NCBI GenBank assembly: GCA_002708905.1
Contig: PAPM01000012.1
Coordinates: 1 to 64,000 of the forward strand
Length of the DNA stretch: 64,000 nt
Direction: 5' to 3'
DNA from: Pseudomonadales bacterium
GTDB lineage: Bacteria; Pseudomonadota; Gammaproteobacteria; Pseudomonadales; Ketobacteraceae
Position numbers and translations under genes: made by a program. Position 1 is the first letter of the stretch. Each line of letters starts with the position of its first letter. A model generated the notes under the pieces. It saw only the letters and a program-made list of their open reading frames with translations. It was not told the DNA's origin and made no database searches. Positions 1 through 8,863 of the stretch are shown piece after piece.

Positions 1-1
1 C

Positions 2-133
2 ACTGTCTGGGTGAATGGCGATAATGGCTATATTGCCATGCAGGTCAGTGGGTTAGAAGTGCTTCCGGGGGCCGGTCTCACGGATTCAGGTATAAATCAG
101 GCAAGTACAGGTGTCGGGCTAAGGATGGCCTGA
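2..133 (+). CDS. C-terminal fragment of an unrecognised protein
   Basis: An open frame runs in from the left edge and ends at a TGA at 131-133, leaving 43 residues. The fragment is rich in Gly, Val and Asn, begins TVWVNGDNGY and ends GVGLRMA. Its last 15 bases overlap the 3' end of the convergent Nudix gene. The composition would suit a beta-rich secreted or surface domain, but no family can be named from so short a tail and the missing part lies outside the window. It could also be a chance open frame. Confidence 0.4.
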   Translation, partial: TVWVNGDNGYIAMQVSGLEVLPGAGLTDSGINQASTGVGLRMA

Positions 134-613
134 CACTTCGTTATCCAGCTGCAACTGTTCACGGACCAGCCGGTCAATCAATTCACGCTGTGCTTCGAAA
201 CGCCACGGAATGTCTTTTCTTTCCCGATCATCAAAAAACTTCCAGTCCGCAATTTCCAATCTGTCCACGCTACCGGCGTCATCGATGGACTCAGCTGCAC
301 AGCGGTACAGGTGAAATCCATTTTGCAGAGTGAGGATTTTGTGTTTGAGGGAAACCTCAAGACCGGTTTCCTCCCGGGTTTCCCGCTGGGCAGTACAAGC
401 AGCACGCTCACCGGATTCAGCCGTACCACCAGGCAATGACCATTTACCACTCACCCGCTGCTGTACCATCAGCACCTTCTGATCATGAATAATCATGCAA
501 CCGGCATTGCCCACGTGAACATCGTCGGGCAATTCACCACAATCCGAAGGCGTGTGCTGACAGGCCACTAAAACAAGGGGAAACAGGGTTGCGAGAAAAT
601 ACCGGGAATTCAT
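119..613 (-). CDS. Nudix hydrolase with a lipoprotein signal
   Basis: The protein has 164 residues with a complete Nudix box near residues 61-84: G, five residues, E, seven residues, then RE-T-REETGL. This motif binds the metal used to hydrolyse a nucleoside diphosphate linked to another group; the substrate cannot be predicted. The N-terminus is a short hydrophobic stretch ending in the lipobox LVAC, with Cys18 as the lipidation site, which would put the enzyme in the periplasm or on a membrane. That is unusual for a Nudix enzyme. No clear ribosome site precedes the ATG at 613, so a shorter cytoplasmic form starting further in is possible. It is convergent with the gene fragment at the left edge. 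Confidence 0.8.
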   Translation of the reverse strand: MNSRYFLATLFPLVLVACQHTPSDCGELPDDVHVGNAGCMIIHDQKVLMVQQRVSGKWSLPGGTAESGERAACTAQRETREETGLEVSLKHKILTLQNGFHLYRCAAESIDDAGSVDRLEIADWKFFDDRERKDIPWRFEAQRELIDRLVREQLQLDNEVSGHP

Positions 614-675
614 GAATGCAGTGCCGTTGATGAAGAAACCGTATTATCCTGAACCGCAGCCGCGGCTGTCCAGAA

Positions 676-3168
676 TTAAAACCGGCTGCTGGCTGCCGAA
701 TCCAGATCCAGATTCTGGGGAACGTTTAAATTCCGTATCAGAACCTGACGCACCAGCTCCAATTTTACCGGCTTGGAAAGGTAATCATTCATCCCGGCCG
801 CCAAACACAATTCGCGATCGCCATCCAGCGCATTCGCCGTCATGGCAACAATCGGGATCGTCTTCATCTGTTCAAAATTACGAATATGGCGGGTTGCATC
901 ATAACCATCCATTACCGGCATCTGTACATCCATGAAGATGATATCCACTGTCTCACGACTGAGAAATTGGATCGCATCCAGACCATTGCCCGCCAGGTGA
1001 ACGTGCTTGACACCGAGTTTTTTCAAAATGCCCAAAGCCACCTTCTGGTTCACTTCATTATCCTCCACCACCAGCACACGATAGCGGGACAAATCCGTGG
1101 CCATGTACTTGGCTGGCGTCTCGATACCGTTGATCTGGTCGTCTTCCGCAATCATACAGGGAATGGAAAAGCTGAATACACTGCCCTTACCCGGCGTTGA
1201 GTCCAGCAGCAATGATCCCCCCATCAGAGTCACCAGTTTGCGGCTGATGCTGAGGCCAAGCCCGGTACCACCGTACTCGCGGGTAGTGGTGCCATCGGCC
1301 TGCTGGAAACTGTCGAAGATGGTTTCATGTTTTTCCGCCGCAATACCGATTCCTGTATCCATTACTTTAAAGAGAATTCGTTGTCCCTCGTCATACTCCA
1401 TCTGCAGCTTCAGAATGACACCGCCCCGCTGGGTAAATTTAATGGCATTACTCAGCAAATTGGTCAGCACCTGCCAAAGTCGGGTGCGGTCCCCGACAAT
1501 GTGGTCCGGTACGGCAGCATCCACCACCACTTTGATGGTGAGATGCTTGTTCTTCACCTGCTGGCTGTAAAGACTGCACAGGTCCTGAGTCAGCTCGCGC
1601 AGGCTGAAAGGCTTCTGCTCCAACTCCAGCTTGCCCGATTCAATCTTCGACAAATCCAGTACGTCATTAATCAGGTCGAGCAGGGTTTTGCCGGAACGGC
1701 GGGCAATATCGATGTAGTTACGGTGTACCGCATCCATGTCCGGCGTGTCGATCAATTCCAGCATGCCCAGAATCCCGTTCATGGGCGTACGAATTTCATG
1801 GCTCATGTTCGCCAGGAACTTGGAGCGTACCTGCAGTGCCTGTTCCAGTTGCTGATTCACCTGTCCCATTTCGGCCAGATGGTGTTCGTTGACCTTGCTT
1901 TCCGCCTCGGCCACTTCCTGCTTCCGCAGCATGTCAAAATGACTGCGTTTAAGCTCATTAATACGCCCCGCCAGGCTCATGGAGAACAACATCAGTTCCG
2001 CCGCGGAACCCACCTTCATGGCCAATGGCGCCAGGTAATAAAGCGGCACCAGGTTGAGGGATGACAAGGAAGTAAAAATAACAGATGACAGGAACATGCC
2101 CTGACCAAACACAAAATAGGACGCAGCGCGAAAGCCGGTCAAATAACGATAAAGCGCCAGAGGAAACAGTATCAACACCGTCAGCATGACCAGCGAAACA
2201 TTTATTTTGGCTGCAATCGTGGGTGGGACAAACATTTCCACCCCTAAAGAGACAACAGGCAGCCACATGTAGTAACGCAGGAAACGGTCCAGTCTCGGCA
2301 GCTCCTGCCGGGTTTGCAGAAAACTGCGGGTGAACTGGATAAAAGCGACGGCCATTGCAGTGGAACAGAAGTACACTCCCTTGTCGGCAATAAACAGATT
2401 GCCCGGAAACAACTGCCCGCTGTATCCATTTAACGACGCAATGAACCCGACCTGCAGAATCACACAGGCCACATACTCGAGATAAATGCGTTCACGAACC
2501 ACCAGCGTCAACAACAGATTGTACATCATCATGGCAAAAGCAATGCCGTAATAACCGCCATCCAGCCATTCCGCTTTATTATTGAATGCAACCAACCCGG
2601 TTTCCGTACTCAAGTAAACCGGCAGCGACAATGAGCTGGTGGACTGCACACGGATGAACAGGGTTTTAACCTGCTGCGGGTCCATCTCCAGGCGGTACAA
2701 ATAATCCTTCACCGGGTATTGCCGGACCTCCAGCGGACGATGGTCCCCGGCCATCTGGTGATCCACCACCCCGTCTTCATCCAAATGAAAAAAATCCACG
2801 TAATCCAGTAGCGGGTAGCGAACCTGCAACGTAAGTGTCGTCGGCTGCCGCAGCTGGTTTCGAATGTCCAGCCGCAACCAATAGGCAGACTCGCTGTAAC
2901 CGAATTGCAGGGTGTCTCTGCTGGTATAAGAAAAGGCTGATGCAGGCTGGTGCACTATATCTTCAATGCCCCAGCGGCCGGAAGGGTCTTCGATGAAACC
3001 AATGTCACTCACCAACCGGCTTGAGAAATCCTGGTGGTCCACGTTGACAAAACGCGGCTCTGACCGATCGGGCGTTACCCTGGCCAGCGAGGGCGACACC
3101 GCCCCCAGCATCCATAAGCAGACGAGAACCGTCGACACCCAGTGCCAACGGCAAATTGCATGGGACAT
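676..3168 (-). CDS. 7TMR-DISM hybrid sensor histidine kinase
   Basis: This 830-residue membrane sensor kinase has, in order, a signal peptide (about 1-29), a periplasmic DISM-type beta domain (about 45-175), a seven-helix membrane region (about 200-400), a short coiled linker, a HisKA domain with phosphoacceptor His457 in NMSHEIRTPMNG, an ATPase domain with the N box (NLLSNAIKFT) and G boxes (DTGIGI, GTGLGLSI), and a C-terminal receiver with Asp747 in FMDVQMPVMDG. The DISM family is thought to sense carbohydrates or other small ligands in the periplasm and pass phosphate on through the attached receiver. No HPt domain or separate response regulator is adjacent, so the downstream partner is unknown. 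It is transcribed divergently from the acyltransferase. Confidence 0.92.
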   Translation of the reverse strand: MSHAICRWHWVSTVLVCLWMLGAVSPSLARVTPDRSEPRFVNVDHQDFSSRLVSDIGFIEDPSGRWGIEDIVHQPASAFSYTSRDTLQFGYSESAYWLRLDIRNQLRQPTTLTLQVRYPLLDYVDFFHLDEDGVVDHQMAGDHRPLEVRQYPVKDYLYRLEMDPQQVKTLFIRVQSTSSLSLPVYLSTETGLVAFNNKAEWLDGGYYGIAFAMMMYNLLLTLVVRERIYLEYVACVILQVGFIASLNGYSGQLFPGNLFIADKGVYFCSTAMAVAFIQFTRSFLQTRQELPRLDRFLRYYMWLPVVSLGVEMFVPPTIAAKINVSLVMLTVLILFPLALYRYLTGFRAASYFVFGQGMFLSSVIFTSLSSLNLVPLYYLAPLAMKVGSAAELMLFSMSLAGRINELKRSHFDMLRKQEVAEAESKVNEHHLAEMGQVNQQLEQALQVRSKFLANMSHEIRTPMNGILGMLELIDTPDMDAVHRNYIDIARRSGKTLLDLINDVLDLSKIESGKLELEQKPFSLRELTQDLCSLYSQQVKNKHLTIKVVVDAAVPDHIVGDRTRLWQVLTNLLSNAIKFTQRGGVILKLQMEYDEGQRILFKVMDTGIGIAAEKHETIFDSFQQADGTTTREYGGTGLGLSISRKLVTLMGGSLLLDSTPGKGSVFSFSIPCMIAEDDQINGIETPAKYMATDLSRYRVLVVEDNEVNQKVALGILKKLGVKHVHLAGNGLDAIQFLSRETVDIIFMDVQMPVMDGYDATRHIRNFEQMKTIPIVAMTANALDGDRELCLAAGMNDYLSKPVKLELVRQVLIRNLNVPQNLDLDSAASSRF

Positions 3169-3315
3169 TGGTACTCAACTTTCCGATTTAATTCTCTATA
3201 AGTTTAGCCAAGTCTGTATCACGGACATTATTTCAATGCTGTAGCTGTTTCCGCACCAATATAAACACCCTGTTTACTGATTATGAAACAATCAGAAATA
3301 CTCTCCCGATTGGCA

Positions 3316-3345
3316 TTGATCACATTTCCATTACAATTCTATGAC
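3316..3345 (+). promoter_or_regulatory. Possible promoter of the PlsC-type gene
   Basis: TTGATC at 3316-3321 and TATGAC at 3340-3345 each match four of six consensus positions with an 18-base spacer. They lie about 35 bases before the TTG start at 3380, in an AT-rich intergenic stretch. The match is weak and is offered as a candidate only. Confidence 0.3.
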
Positions 3346-3379
3346 TATTACCAAGTGACTAAAAAAGATAGGTATTCTT

Positions 3380-4138
3380 TTGCACACGTCATCCAATAAC
3401 GCCATTTCCAACCTGGAAAAGCAGCTGGGCTTCCTTCTGTACCAGCCTTACAAACTGCTGATCTTTTTGCCTATTCTGATCTTCAGCACCAATGTGATTG
3501 GGGCCATGGTGGTGGTCTTCATGGCCATCGGCCTGAACTCTCTGGCCCGCCTACTGCCGGTGTTGTGGGCGCGCATCAATGCGCTGGGATCACTGTCCCG
3601 GGTAAAGGTAAGGGGCCGGGAGAACGTCAACCCCACACAGTCCTATGTCATTGTTGCCAACCACCGCAGCCATTTTGACATTCTGGCGGTCTACGGCTGG
3701 CTGGGCATCGATTTCCGTTGGGTGATGAAACAGGAATTGAGGAAGGTGCCGGCACTGGGCATTGCCTGCGAGAAACTGGGACACGTATTTGTGGATCGCT
3801 CCAACCCGCAAAAAGCGAAGGATTCTATCGAAAGAGCGAAAGATGAGATCCGGGACGGCACCTCCATTTTCTTCTTCCCGGAAGGTACCCGCACCGACCG
3901 CCGCCAGATGCTGCCTTTCAAGCGGGGTGCATTCAAACTGGCCAAAGAACTGGATCTGCCTATTTTGCCTATCACCATTAATGGCTCAGGAAAAATCCTG
4001 CCCACCAAAACCCTGAACCTGATACCGGGCACCGTGGAGCTTGTAATCCACGAGCCCATTGCTTCGACGGATCTGGACGAGCAGGAACTGGCCCAGCTCG
4101 CCCGGGATCGAATCGCTACAGTGTTAAAAAGCGCTTAA
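3380..4138 (+). CDS. 1-acyl-glycerol-3-phosphate acyltransferase (PlsC family)
   Basis: The 252-residue protein carries the standard acyltransferase blocks: NHRSHFD with catalytic His95 and Asp100, then FFPEGTR around Glu168, which binds the glycerol phosphate. A hydrophobic N-terminal stretch at about 25-60 should anchor it to the inner membrane. Family members transfer the second acyl chain to lysophosphatidic acid to make phosphatidic acid. The only start that fits is a TTG; the first in-frame ATG falls inside the hydrophobic region. The 3' end overlaps the convergent DUF4156 lipoprotein gene by four bases. A different lysophospholipid as acceptor cannot be excluded. Confidence 0.88.
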   Translation: MHTSSNNAISNLEKQLGFLLYQPYKLLIFLPILIFSTNVIGAMVVVFMAIGLNSLARLLPVLWARINALGSLSRVKVRGRENVNPTQSYVIVANHRSHFDILAVYGWLGIDFRWVMKQELRKVPALGIACEKLGHVFVDRSNPQKAKDSIERAKDEIRDGTSIFFFPEGTRTDRRQMLPFKRGAFKLAKELDLPILPITINGSGKILPTKTLNLIPGTVELVIHEPIASTDLDEQELAQLARDRIATVLKSA

Positions 4139-4464
4139 CGCAAATGAGGGCAATTCAGGATGATAAACGTCTGCTTGCCCTCACTGATTTCTGAATCCGG
4201 CACCACAGCATTCCCGCCCAGCTCCACTGCGGTATTACGCGCTAACGTCGCCAGTTCTTCCGCCATTTTTTCCTGATTGCGGTTCACAAACCACACTTTG
4301 TCCAATACCTGACTGGTGGTACGGCGGATCTGCTCGCACTGTTTGGTTTGGAACGGTTTCAGCAGCAGGATGTCTTCGGCCTTCGGGTCCAGGTCCACCC
4401 AGCTGCAGCCACCCAGAACCAGCGCACTCATGGCCGCTACCGTCATTGTCTTTATCGTTTTCAT
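4135..4464 (-). CDS. DUF4156-like lipoprotein
   Basis: This is a 109-residue lipoprotein with lipobox LGGC (lipidated Cys20). The rest has the features I associate with DUF4156: a pair of cysteines (one early, one near the end), the ARNTAVELGGNAVV region, and a final strand with FIILNC. The function of the family is unknown; members are small envelope proteins. It is convergent with and overlaps the PlsC-type gene, and it is divergent from the OmpA-type lipoprotein, so it probably has its own promoter in 4465-4666. Confidence 0.8.
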   Translation of the reverse strand: MKTIKTMTVAAMSALVLGGCSWVDLDPKAEDILLLKPFQTKQCEQIRRTTSQVLDKVWFVNRNQEKMAEELATLARNTAVELGGNAVVPDSEISEGKQTFIILNCPHLR

Positions 4465-4666
4465 ACCACTCCTATTGCCTTACACGATGGTGTATTCAGG
4501 GCTCAATCTTAAATCAGCCAATCACAAACCGAAACCACAAGGGTGCGACCCGGTTGCCATTTTTCATCATAATTGCTCATCAACGGAGCGGTTTTTCAAC
4601 CGGGAATCGCCCTGATTGCTGTGTTTAATGAATCCTGTAACCAACACAGCCCATCAGGAGATGAAC

Positions 4667-5368
4667 ATGAACCACATTAAACTGACTTCCGCCATCGCGC
4701 TGCTTTCCTCCACTTTGCTGGTCACCGCCTGCAGCAGTCACAAACCCACCCCGGACACCGCCTACACACCCAGTCAGGAACCGGAGGCTTACACACTGCA
4801 GGAAACCGTAGACATCACTGCCTCCGACGAACGCATGATGGAAGACGACACCAGCTTGGCGCTGTCCGAACAAAAGTCAGAATACGTAGCCGATCCAATG
4901 ATCGAACCCATTAACGACTCAGACATCGAAACCCTGCCGGAAATTCCGCAAGAACTGATCGTGGCGACCCAAACCGGGACGAACGACACCGACCTCGCCA
5001 ACGGCGAAGACACCCGCCCGGCGAAAACCCTGTTCCTGTTCGGCTTCGACCAGAAGAAGCTGGATGACCAGGCAGAAACCCTGCTGCGTGAACACGGCCG
5101 CTTCCTGGCATCGCACCCGGAGATGAAGATCAGCATCAATGGTCATGCGGACCCCCAGGGCGATGCCAACTATAACCAGTACCTGGCAAAACAGCGGGCA
5201 AACTACGTGGCCGATCTGTTGAAGCAGGAAGGCGTCACGGAAGCACAAATGGACGTGAAAAGCTGGGGCTCCGACGCGCCCTCAGTCTCCGCCACCCATA
5301 ACCGGGATAACCGCCGGGTGGAGCTGATTTATGATGAGGAGTACCTGGTGAACTACCAGGGTGAATAG
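4667..5368 (+). CDS. OmpA-family lipoprotein
   Basis: This peptidoglycan-associated lipoprotein has 233 residues from the chosen start. AGGAG at 4656-4660 lies six bases before the ATG at 4667, which favours this start over upstream ATGs in the same frame. A signal peptide ends in LVTAC with lipidated Cys22, followed by a long acidic, Thr-rich linker (about 25-120) and a C-terminal OmpA domain with INGHADPQGD and NRRVELIY, the segments that hold diaminopimelate in peptidoglycan. The likely role is to tether the outer membrane to the cell wall, like Pal. It lacks tol-pal neighbours, so it is probably an accessory copy. Confidence 0.88.
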   Translation: MNHIKLTSAIALLSSTLLVTACSSHKPTPDTAYTPSQEPEAYTLQETVDITASDERMMEDDTSLALSEQKSEYVADPMIEPINDSDIETLPEIPQELIVATQTGTNDTDLANGEDTRPAKTLFLFGFDQKKLDDQAETLLREHGRFLASHPEMKISINGHADPQGDANYNQYLAKQRANYVADLLKQEGVTEAQMDVKSWGSDAPSVSATHNRDNRRVELIYDEEYLVNYQGE

Positions 5369-5390
5369 CCCTTTTTCCCGCAGCAGAAAC

Positions 5391-5419
5391 GCCTGCCCAA
5401 CCGGATTCGGTGGGCAGGC
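5391..5419 (+). terminator. Hairpin after the OmpA-type gene
   Basis: GCCTGCCCA at 5391-5399 pairs perfectly with TGGGCAGGC at 5411-5419 around an 11-base loop, 22 bases after the stop codon. The T-rich stretch (CTTTTA) starts seven bases after the stem rather than directly at it, so termination may be weak. Confidence 0.45.
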
Positions 5420-5470
5420 TCACCTGCTTTTATGCTATGGTGGAGGTTTATTCAGATAAGAACGCACACT

Positions 5471-6412
5471 ATGAACCAATCCACCGGGAGTTCCCCCATC
5501 AGCGTCGACCAGATCAAATCCGGTTTCGCCCAATCCGGTTATATCTGTAACGACGATATTGCCATGACCATGTTCCTGGCTTATCAACTGGAAAAGCCCG
5601 TTTTGGTAGAAGGCCCTCCGGGTGTGGGCAAGACCGAGCTGGCCAAAGCCACCGCCCACTATCTCAACTACGAGCTGATTCGCCTGCAATGCTATGAAGG
5701 CCTGGATGAAGCCAAAGCGCTCTACGAATGGAAATACGGCAAGCAGCTGCTGTACACCCAGGTATTGAAAGACAAGTTGGGTGATCTGCTGAAGGGCGCC
5801 CACGGTTTGGCGGAATCCATTGATCGCCTGCATGAATTCGGCGATATCTTTTACTCAGAACAATTCCTGGAACCACGGCCATTGCTGCAGGCATTACAGG
5901 CCGAACAAGGCACCGTGCTGCTGATTGACGAAATCGACAAGGCAGACCATGAATTTGAGTCTTTCCTGCTGGAGATGCTGTCCGATTACCAGATTTCCGT
6001 TCCGGAAATCGGCACCATCAAAGCCAAGCGACATCCCATTGTGTTCCTCACCAGTAACAACACCCGGGAACTCAGCGATGCACTCAAGCGTCGCTGCCTG
6101 CACCTGTTTATCCCGTTTCCCGATGCCAAACTGGAACGCAACATCATTCAGACCCGGGTTCCCGGCATCAGTGAAAAGCTGCAGGATCAATTAGTCGGCT
6201 TCGTGCAGGAAGTCCGCAAGCTGGACTTAAAAAAGCAGCCGGCGATCAGTGAAACCATCGACTGGGCCCGTACTCTGCTGTTACTCCATGCGGAGGCCCT
6301 GACCCCGGAACTGGTGGCGAGCACGTTAAACGTATTGTTGAAACACGAAGAAGACATCGGCAACGTGAAAGACGACATGCGCACCCTCTTCAACAAACTG
6401 TTCAAGCAGTAA
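5471..6412 (+). CDS. MoxR-type AAA+ ATPase
   Basis: The protein has 313 residues from the ATG at 5471; an ATG 39 bases upstream gives an atypical Trp-rich extension and was not chosen. It has Walker A GPPGVGKT near residue 50, Walker B LLIDEID near residue 150, a sensor region with LTSNNTRELSDALKRRC and a helical lid. MoxR ATPases act as chaperones or assembly factors with VWA-domain partners. The next gene encodes exactly such a partner nine bases downstream, so the two form an operon. The client, perhaps a metalloenzyme or envelope complex, is not evident from the neighbours. Confidence 0.92.
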   Translation: MNQSTGSSPISVDQIKSGFAQSGYICNDDIAMTMFLAYQLEKPVLVEGPPGVGKTELAKATAHYLNYELIRLQCYEGLDEAKALYEWKYGKQLLYTQVLKDKLGDLLKGAHGLAESIDRLHEFGDIFYSEQFLEPRPLLQALQAEQGTVLLIDEIDKADHEFESFLLEMLSDYQISVPEIGTIKAKRHPIVFLTSNNTRELSDALKRRCLHLFIPFPDAKLERNIIQTRVPGISEKLQDQLVGFVQEVRKLDLKKQPAISETIDWARTLLLLHAEALTPELVASTLNVLLKHEEDIGNVKDDMRTLFNKLFKQ

Positions 6413-6421
6413 GGTCACCCT

Positions 6422-7795
6422 ATGGATCGGGTGATGGTGGACTTTGTGAAAGCTTTGCGGGGCAACGGGGTGCGTATTGCCACCTCGGAAACCCTGGACG
6501 CCATGCATGCCCTGGACTTGGTGGGCTACAGCAATCGTGCGCGCCTGAAAACCGCACTCAGTGCGACTCTGGCAAAATCGGAAGAGGAAAAATCCCGCTT
6601 CGATGCGTGCTTTGACCAGTTCTTCCAGTTCAACGACTTTGAACAGTTCGGGCAGGACCAGAAGCCGGAACCACCACCGCCCTCCTTTCTGCAGCAGATG
6701 CTGAAAGGGGATAACGCTGCCAATGCAACCGCCGAAGCCCAATCGCCACTGGGCCAGATGCTGATGCAAGGCGACAGCCAGGCCCTTTCTCAGGCGATGG
6801 CCCAAGCTGCCAGTGAAGCCAATGTCCGGGACATCCGCGTCATCACCCAAAAAGGCCTGTACGGTCGGCGCATGATGATGGCCATGGGGCTGGAAGCCAT
6901 GGAGCAGGAAATGTGGGCTGCCGAAGGATCGCAGGAACCACAGCAGCAGGCCCTGGGCCAGCAACTGAGGGAAGCCCGGGAACGGCTGCGGGAAGAAGTA
7001 AAACACTATGTGGAGCGCCAGTACCTGCTGCAGGCCAGCGGTGACAGCCGTGCCTTACGGGAATCCGTGATGCGGGAAACCAGTCTGGAGAACCTGCGGG
7101 AATTTAAAGATGTGCAGGGCCTGGTGCGCAAGCTGGCCAAACGGTTAGTGGCCACCCCCTCCCGCCGCCGTAAAGTCTATCAACGGGGCAAGCTGGATGT
7201 ACGCAGTACCATCCGTCACAACATTCCCTACAGCGGCGTACTGCTGGAAACCCATTGGAAAACCAAACGGGTGGACAAACCCAAAGTCACGGCGATCTGC
7301 GACGTGAGCGGCTCCGTCAGCCAGTACTCACGCTTTCTGCTGATGTTTTTGTATAGCCTTACTGAAGTGATTTCCAACGTGCGTGCCTTTGCCTTTTCTT
7401 CCGATCTGATGGAAGTCACCGAGTGGTTTGAACGGGAGAACCTGGATACGGCCATCGATCTCACACTGAATCGTCTGGGGGGTGGCTCCACCGATTATGG
7501 TCGTTCTCTGCAGACCTTTACCGACCTATGTTTGAATCAGGTGGACCACCGCACCACCGTTATCATGCTGGGGGATGCCCGCAACAACTACGGCGATCCC
7601 CGTACCGAGCTGCTGCAGGCTATCCACAACCGGGCCCGTCAACTGATCTGGCTGAACCCCGAAAGCCGCCTGCGCTGGGGCAGCGGTGATTCTGAGATGA
7701 AACGCTACAAGCCCCATTGTACCTGGGCTGAACCCTGTCAATCCCTCAATCAGCTGGAACGGTTCATTAGCAATCTGCTGCGTTATAGCCAATAA
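6422..7795 (+). CDS. CoxE-like VWA domain protein
   Basis: The 457-residue protein has a helical, Gln- and Glu-rich N-terminal half and a C-terminal von Willebrand A domain. The metal-binding MIDAS motif DVSGS starts at Asp294, with a matching threonine in GGGSTDYG and the aspartate of MLGDARNN. It resembles CoxE, the partner of the MoxR-type ATPase CoxD in carbon monoxide dehydrogenase maturation, but no cox structural genes are present, so the target differs or lies elsewhere. It follows the MoxR gene by nine bases and is surely co-transcribed with it. Confidence 0.9.
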   Translation: MDRVMVDFVKALRGNGVRIATSETLDAMHALDLVGYSNRARLKTALSATLAKSEEEKSRFDACFDQFFQFNDFEQFGQDQKPEPPPPSFLQQMLKGDNAANATAEAQSPLGQMLMQGDSQALSQAMAQAASEANVRDIRVITQKGLYGRRMMMAMGLEAMEQEMWAAEGSQEPQQQALGQQLREARERLREEVKHYVERQYLLQASGDSRALRESVMRETSLENLREFKDVQGLVRKLAKRLVATPSRRRKVYQRGKLDVRSTIRHNIPYSGVLLETHWKTKRVDKPKVTAICDVSGSVSQYSRFLLMFLYSLTEVISNVRAFAFSSDLMEVTEWFERENLDTAIDLTLNRLGGGSTDYGRSLQTFTDLCLNQVDHRTTVIMLGDARNNYGDPRTELLQAIHNRARQLIWLNPESRLRWGSGDSEMKRYKPHCTWAEPCQSLNQLERFISNLLRYSQ

Positions 7796-7831
7796 TGAAA
7801 AGAAATTATCATTAGAAAAACGAGAGTGGTT

Positions 7832-8125
7832 ATGACAGATCATCCAAAGACCCTGCCCGTCCCCCCGGAAGTTCAAAACAGTGATGCCCAGGAACTGGTA
7901 AGGGTTTGGGATGTGGATGGCAAACAGCATGTCTCCATCAGCAACGCCCTGGGTGGCTCACCGAAACAATTCGGACAACTGTTGGCGCAGATCGCGCTCT
8001 ACAGTTCGCAGATCTATGAACAGACGGAAAAGCTGGACCCCAGTGAATGCCTGCGGCAGATTCTCACCGGTTTCAAAGAAGAAGTTGCGAAAGAGGTCAC
8101 GCGGCCAAAATCGCAAACCCATTAA
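7832..8125 (+). CDS. DUF5076-like small protein
   Basis: This is a 97-residue soluble protein with no signal or membrane segment. I recognise the pattern of DUF5076: an N-terminal strand region (ELVRVWDVDGKQHVSI) followed by a long helix carrying SNALGGSPKQFGQLLAQIA. The function is unknown. GAGAG at 7822-7826 precedes the ATG at 7832, and a GTG six bases upstream is a less likely start. It follows the MoxR/CoxE-like pair by 36 bases and may be part of that transcript. Confidence 0.75.
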   Translation: MTDHPKTLPVPPEVQNSDAQELVRVWDVDGKQHVSISNALGGSPKQFGQLLAQIALYSSQIYEQTEKLDPSECLRQILTGFKEEVAKEVTRPKSQTH

Positions 8126-8142
8126 GCTGATTGGATGTAGCC

Positions 8143-8170
8143 AAAAAAAAGGGGAAGCACTCGCTTCCCC
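8143..8170 (-). terminator. Rho-independent terminator, minus strand
   Basis: On the minus strand GGGGAAGC and GCTTCCCC (8163-8170 and 8151-8158) form an eight-pair stem around a four-base loop, followed directly by eight T residues (the A tract at 8143-8150). It suits the minus-strand PAP2/LpxH-like operon, whose last gene ends at 8302. Confidence 0.8.
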
Positions 8171-8180
8171 CTATCACCGG

Positions 8181-8203
8181 GATAGATAGATGCGTTATCT
8201 ATC
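8181..8203. repeat. Short inverted repeat
   Basis: GATAGATA at 8181-8188 and TATCTATC at 8196-8203 are perfect inverted arms around seven bases. The repeat lies between the terminator hairpin and the end of the PAP2 gene and would fold in the tail of that transcript. No function is clear. Confidence 0.4.
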
Positions 8204-8301
8204 TGTTGATTAAAATAAGCCGACAACGCTTTACGTTCATTGAGTTATATCAACAAACCCTGCACCACTAAATCCCTTTACTGCTGCGAAATACTGCAAA
8301 T

Positions 8302-8862
8302 CTACTGCAAGAAAGCGCCGAACAGATTCAGCATCAATATCGCATTCACCATGCCCAACACAGCGCCCATAAACACATCGCTGGGGTAATGTAACCCCAA
8401 CACCACCCGTGCTAATCCTGTTAACACTGCAAACGGAATCAAAACGACTCCCAACACCGGCACCGCATATACCAGCAATATGCCGAACGCCACTGCGTGC
8501 ATGGTGTGTCCTGAAGGGAAACTGTAGCTGTCCAGAGTACGGGCACCCTGGCGAATACAACGATGACTGACAAAAGGCCGGGGCCGCATGGATCGCTTCT
8601 TGATGAACCTGTAGATATAGACACCCCAGGCCGCCATCAGGATCATCAATGCGGTGATGACAAAACCTTCTGCGCCCATAAAAATGGGAAACAGTACCAT
8701 CAGGCTGTACCAGAATATCCCGTCACCCAATCGACTGACGGTACTGAAAGCGCGATGCACCTGATTATCACGAATCCAGCGGTTGAGCCGGATACAATAG
8801 AGCGCATCCATATGTCCCATTTTCTCAACTACCGCGGCCACAGACTTTTCCATTCTCAACAC
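8302..8862 (-). CDS. PAP2-family membrane phosphatase
   Basis: This 186-residue integral membrane protein has the three parts of the PAP2 acid phosphatase signature: KKRSMRPRP, PSGHTMHA with the catalytic His, and RVVLGLHYPSD with the second His and Asp. Family members remove phosphate from undecaprenyl pyrophosphate, phosphatidic acid or related lipids on the periplasmic side. The gene begins one base after the stop of the LpxH-like gene, so the two are translated from one message. The pairing with a lipid-A-type pyrophosphatase suggests a role in lipid or lipopolysaccharide precursor handling. Confidence 0.88.
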   Translation of the reverse strand: MLRMEKSVAAVVEKMGHMDALYCIRLNRWIRDNQVHRAFSTVSRLGDGIFWYSLMVLFPIFMGAEGFVITALMILMAAWGVYIYRFIKKRSMRPRPFVSHRCIRQGARTLDSYSFPSGHTMHAVAFGILLVYAVPVLGVVLIPFAVLTGLARVVLGLHYPSDVFMGAVLGMVNAILMLNLFGAFLQ

Positions 8863-8863
8863 C

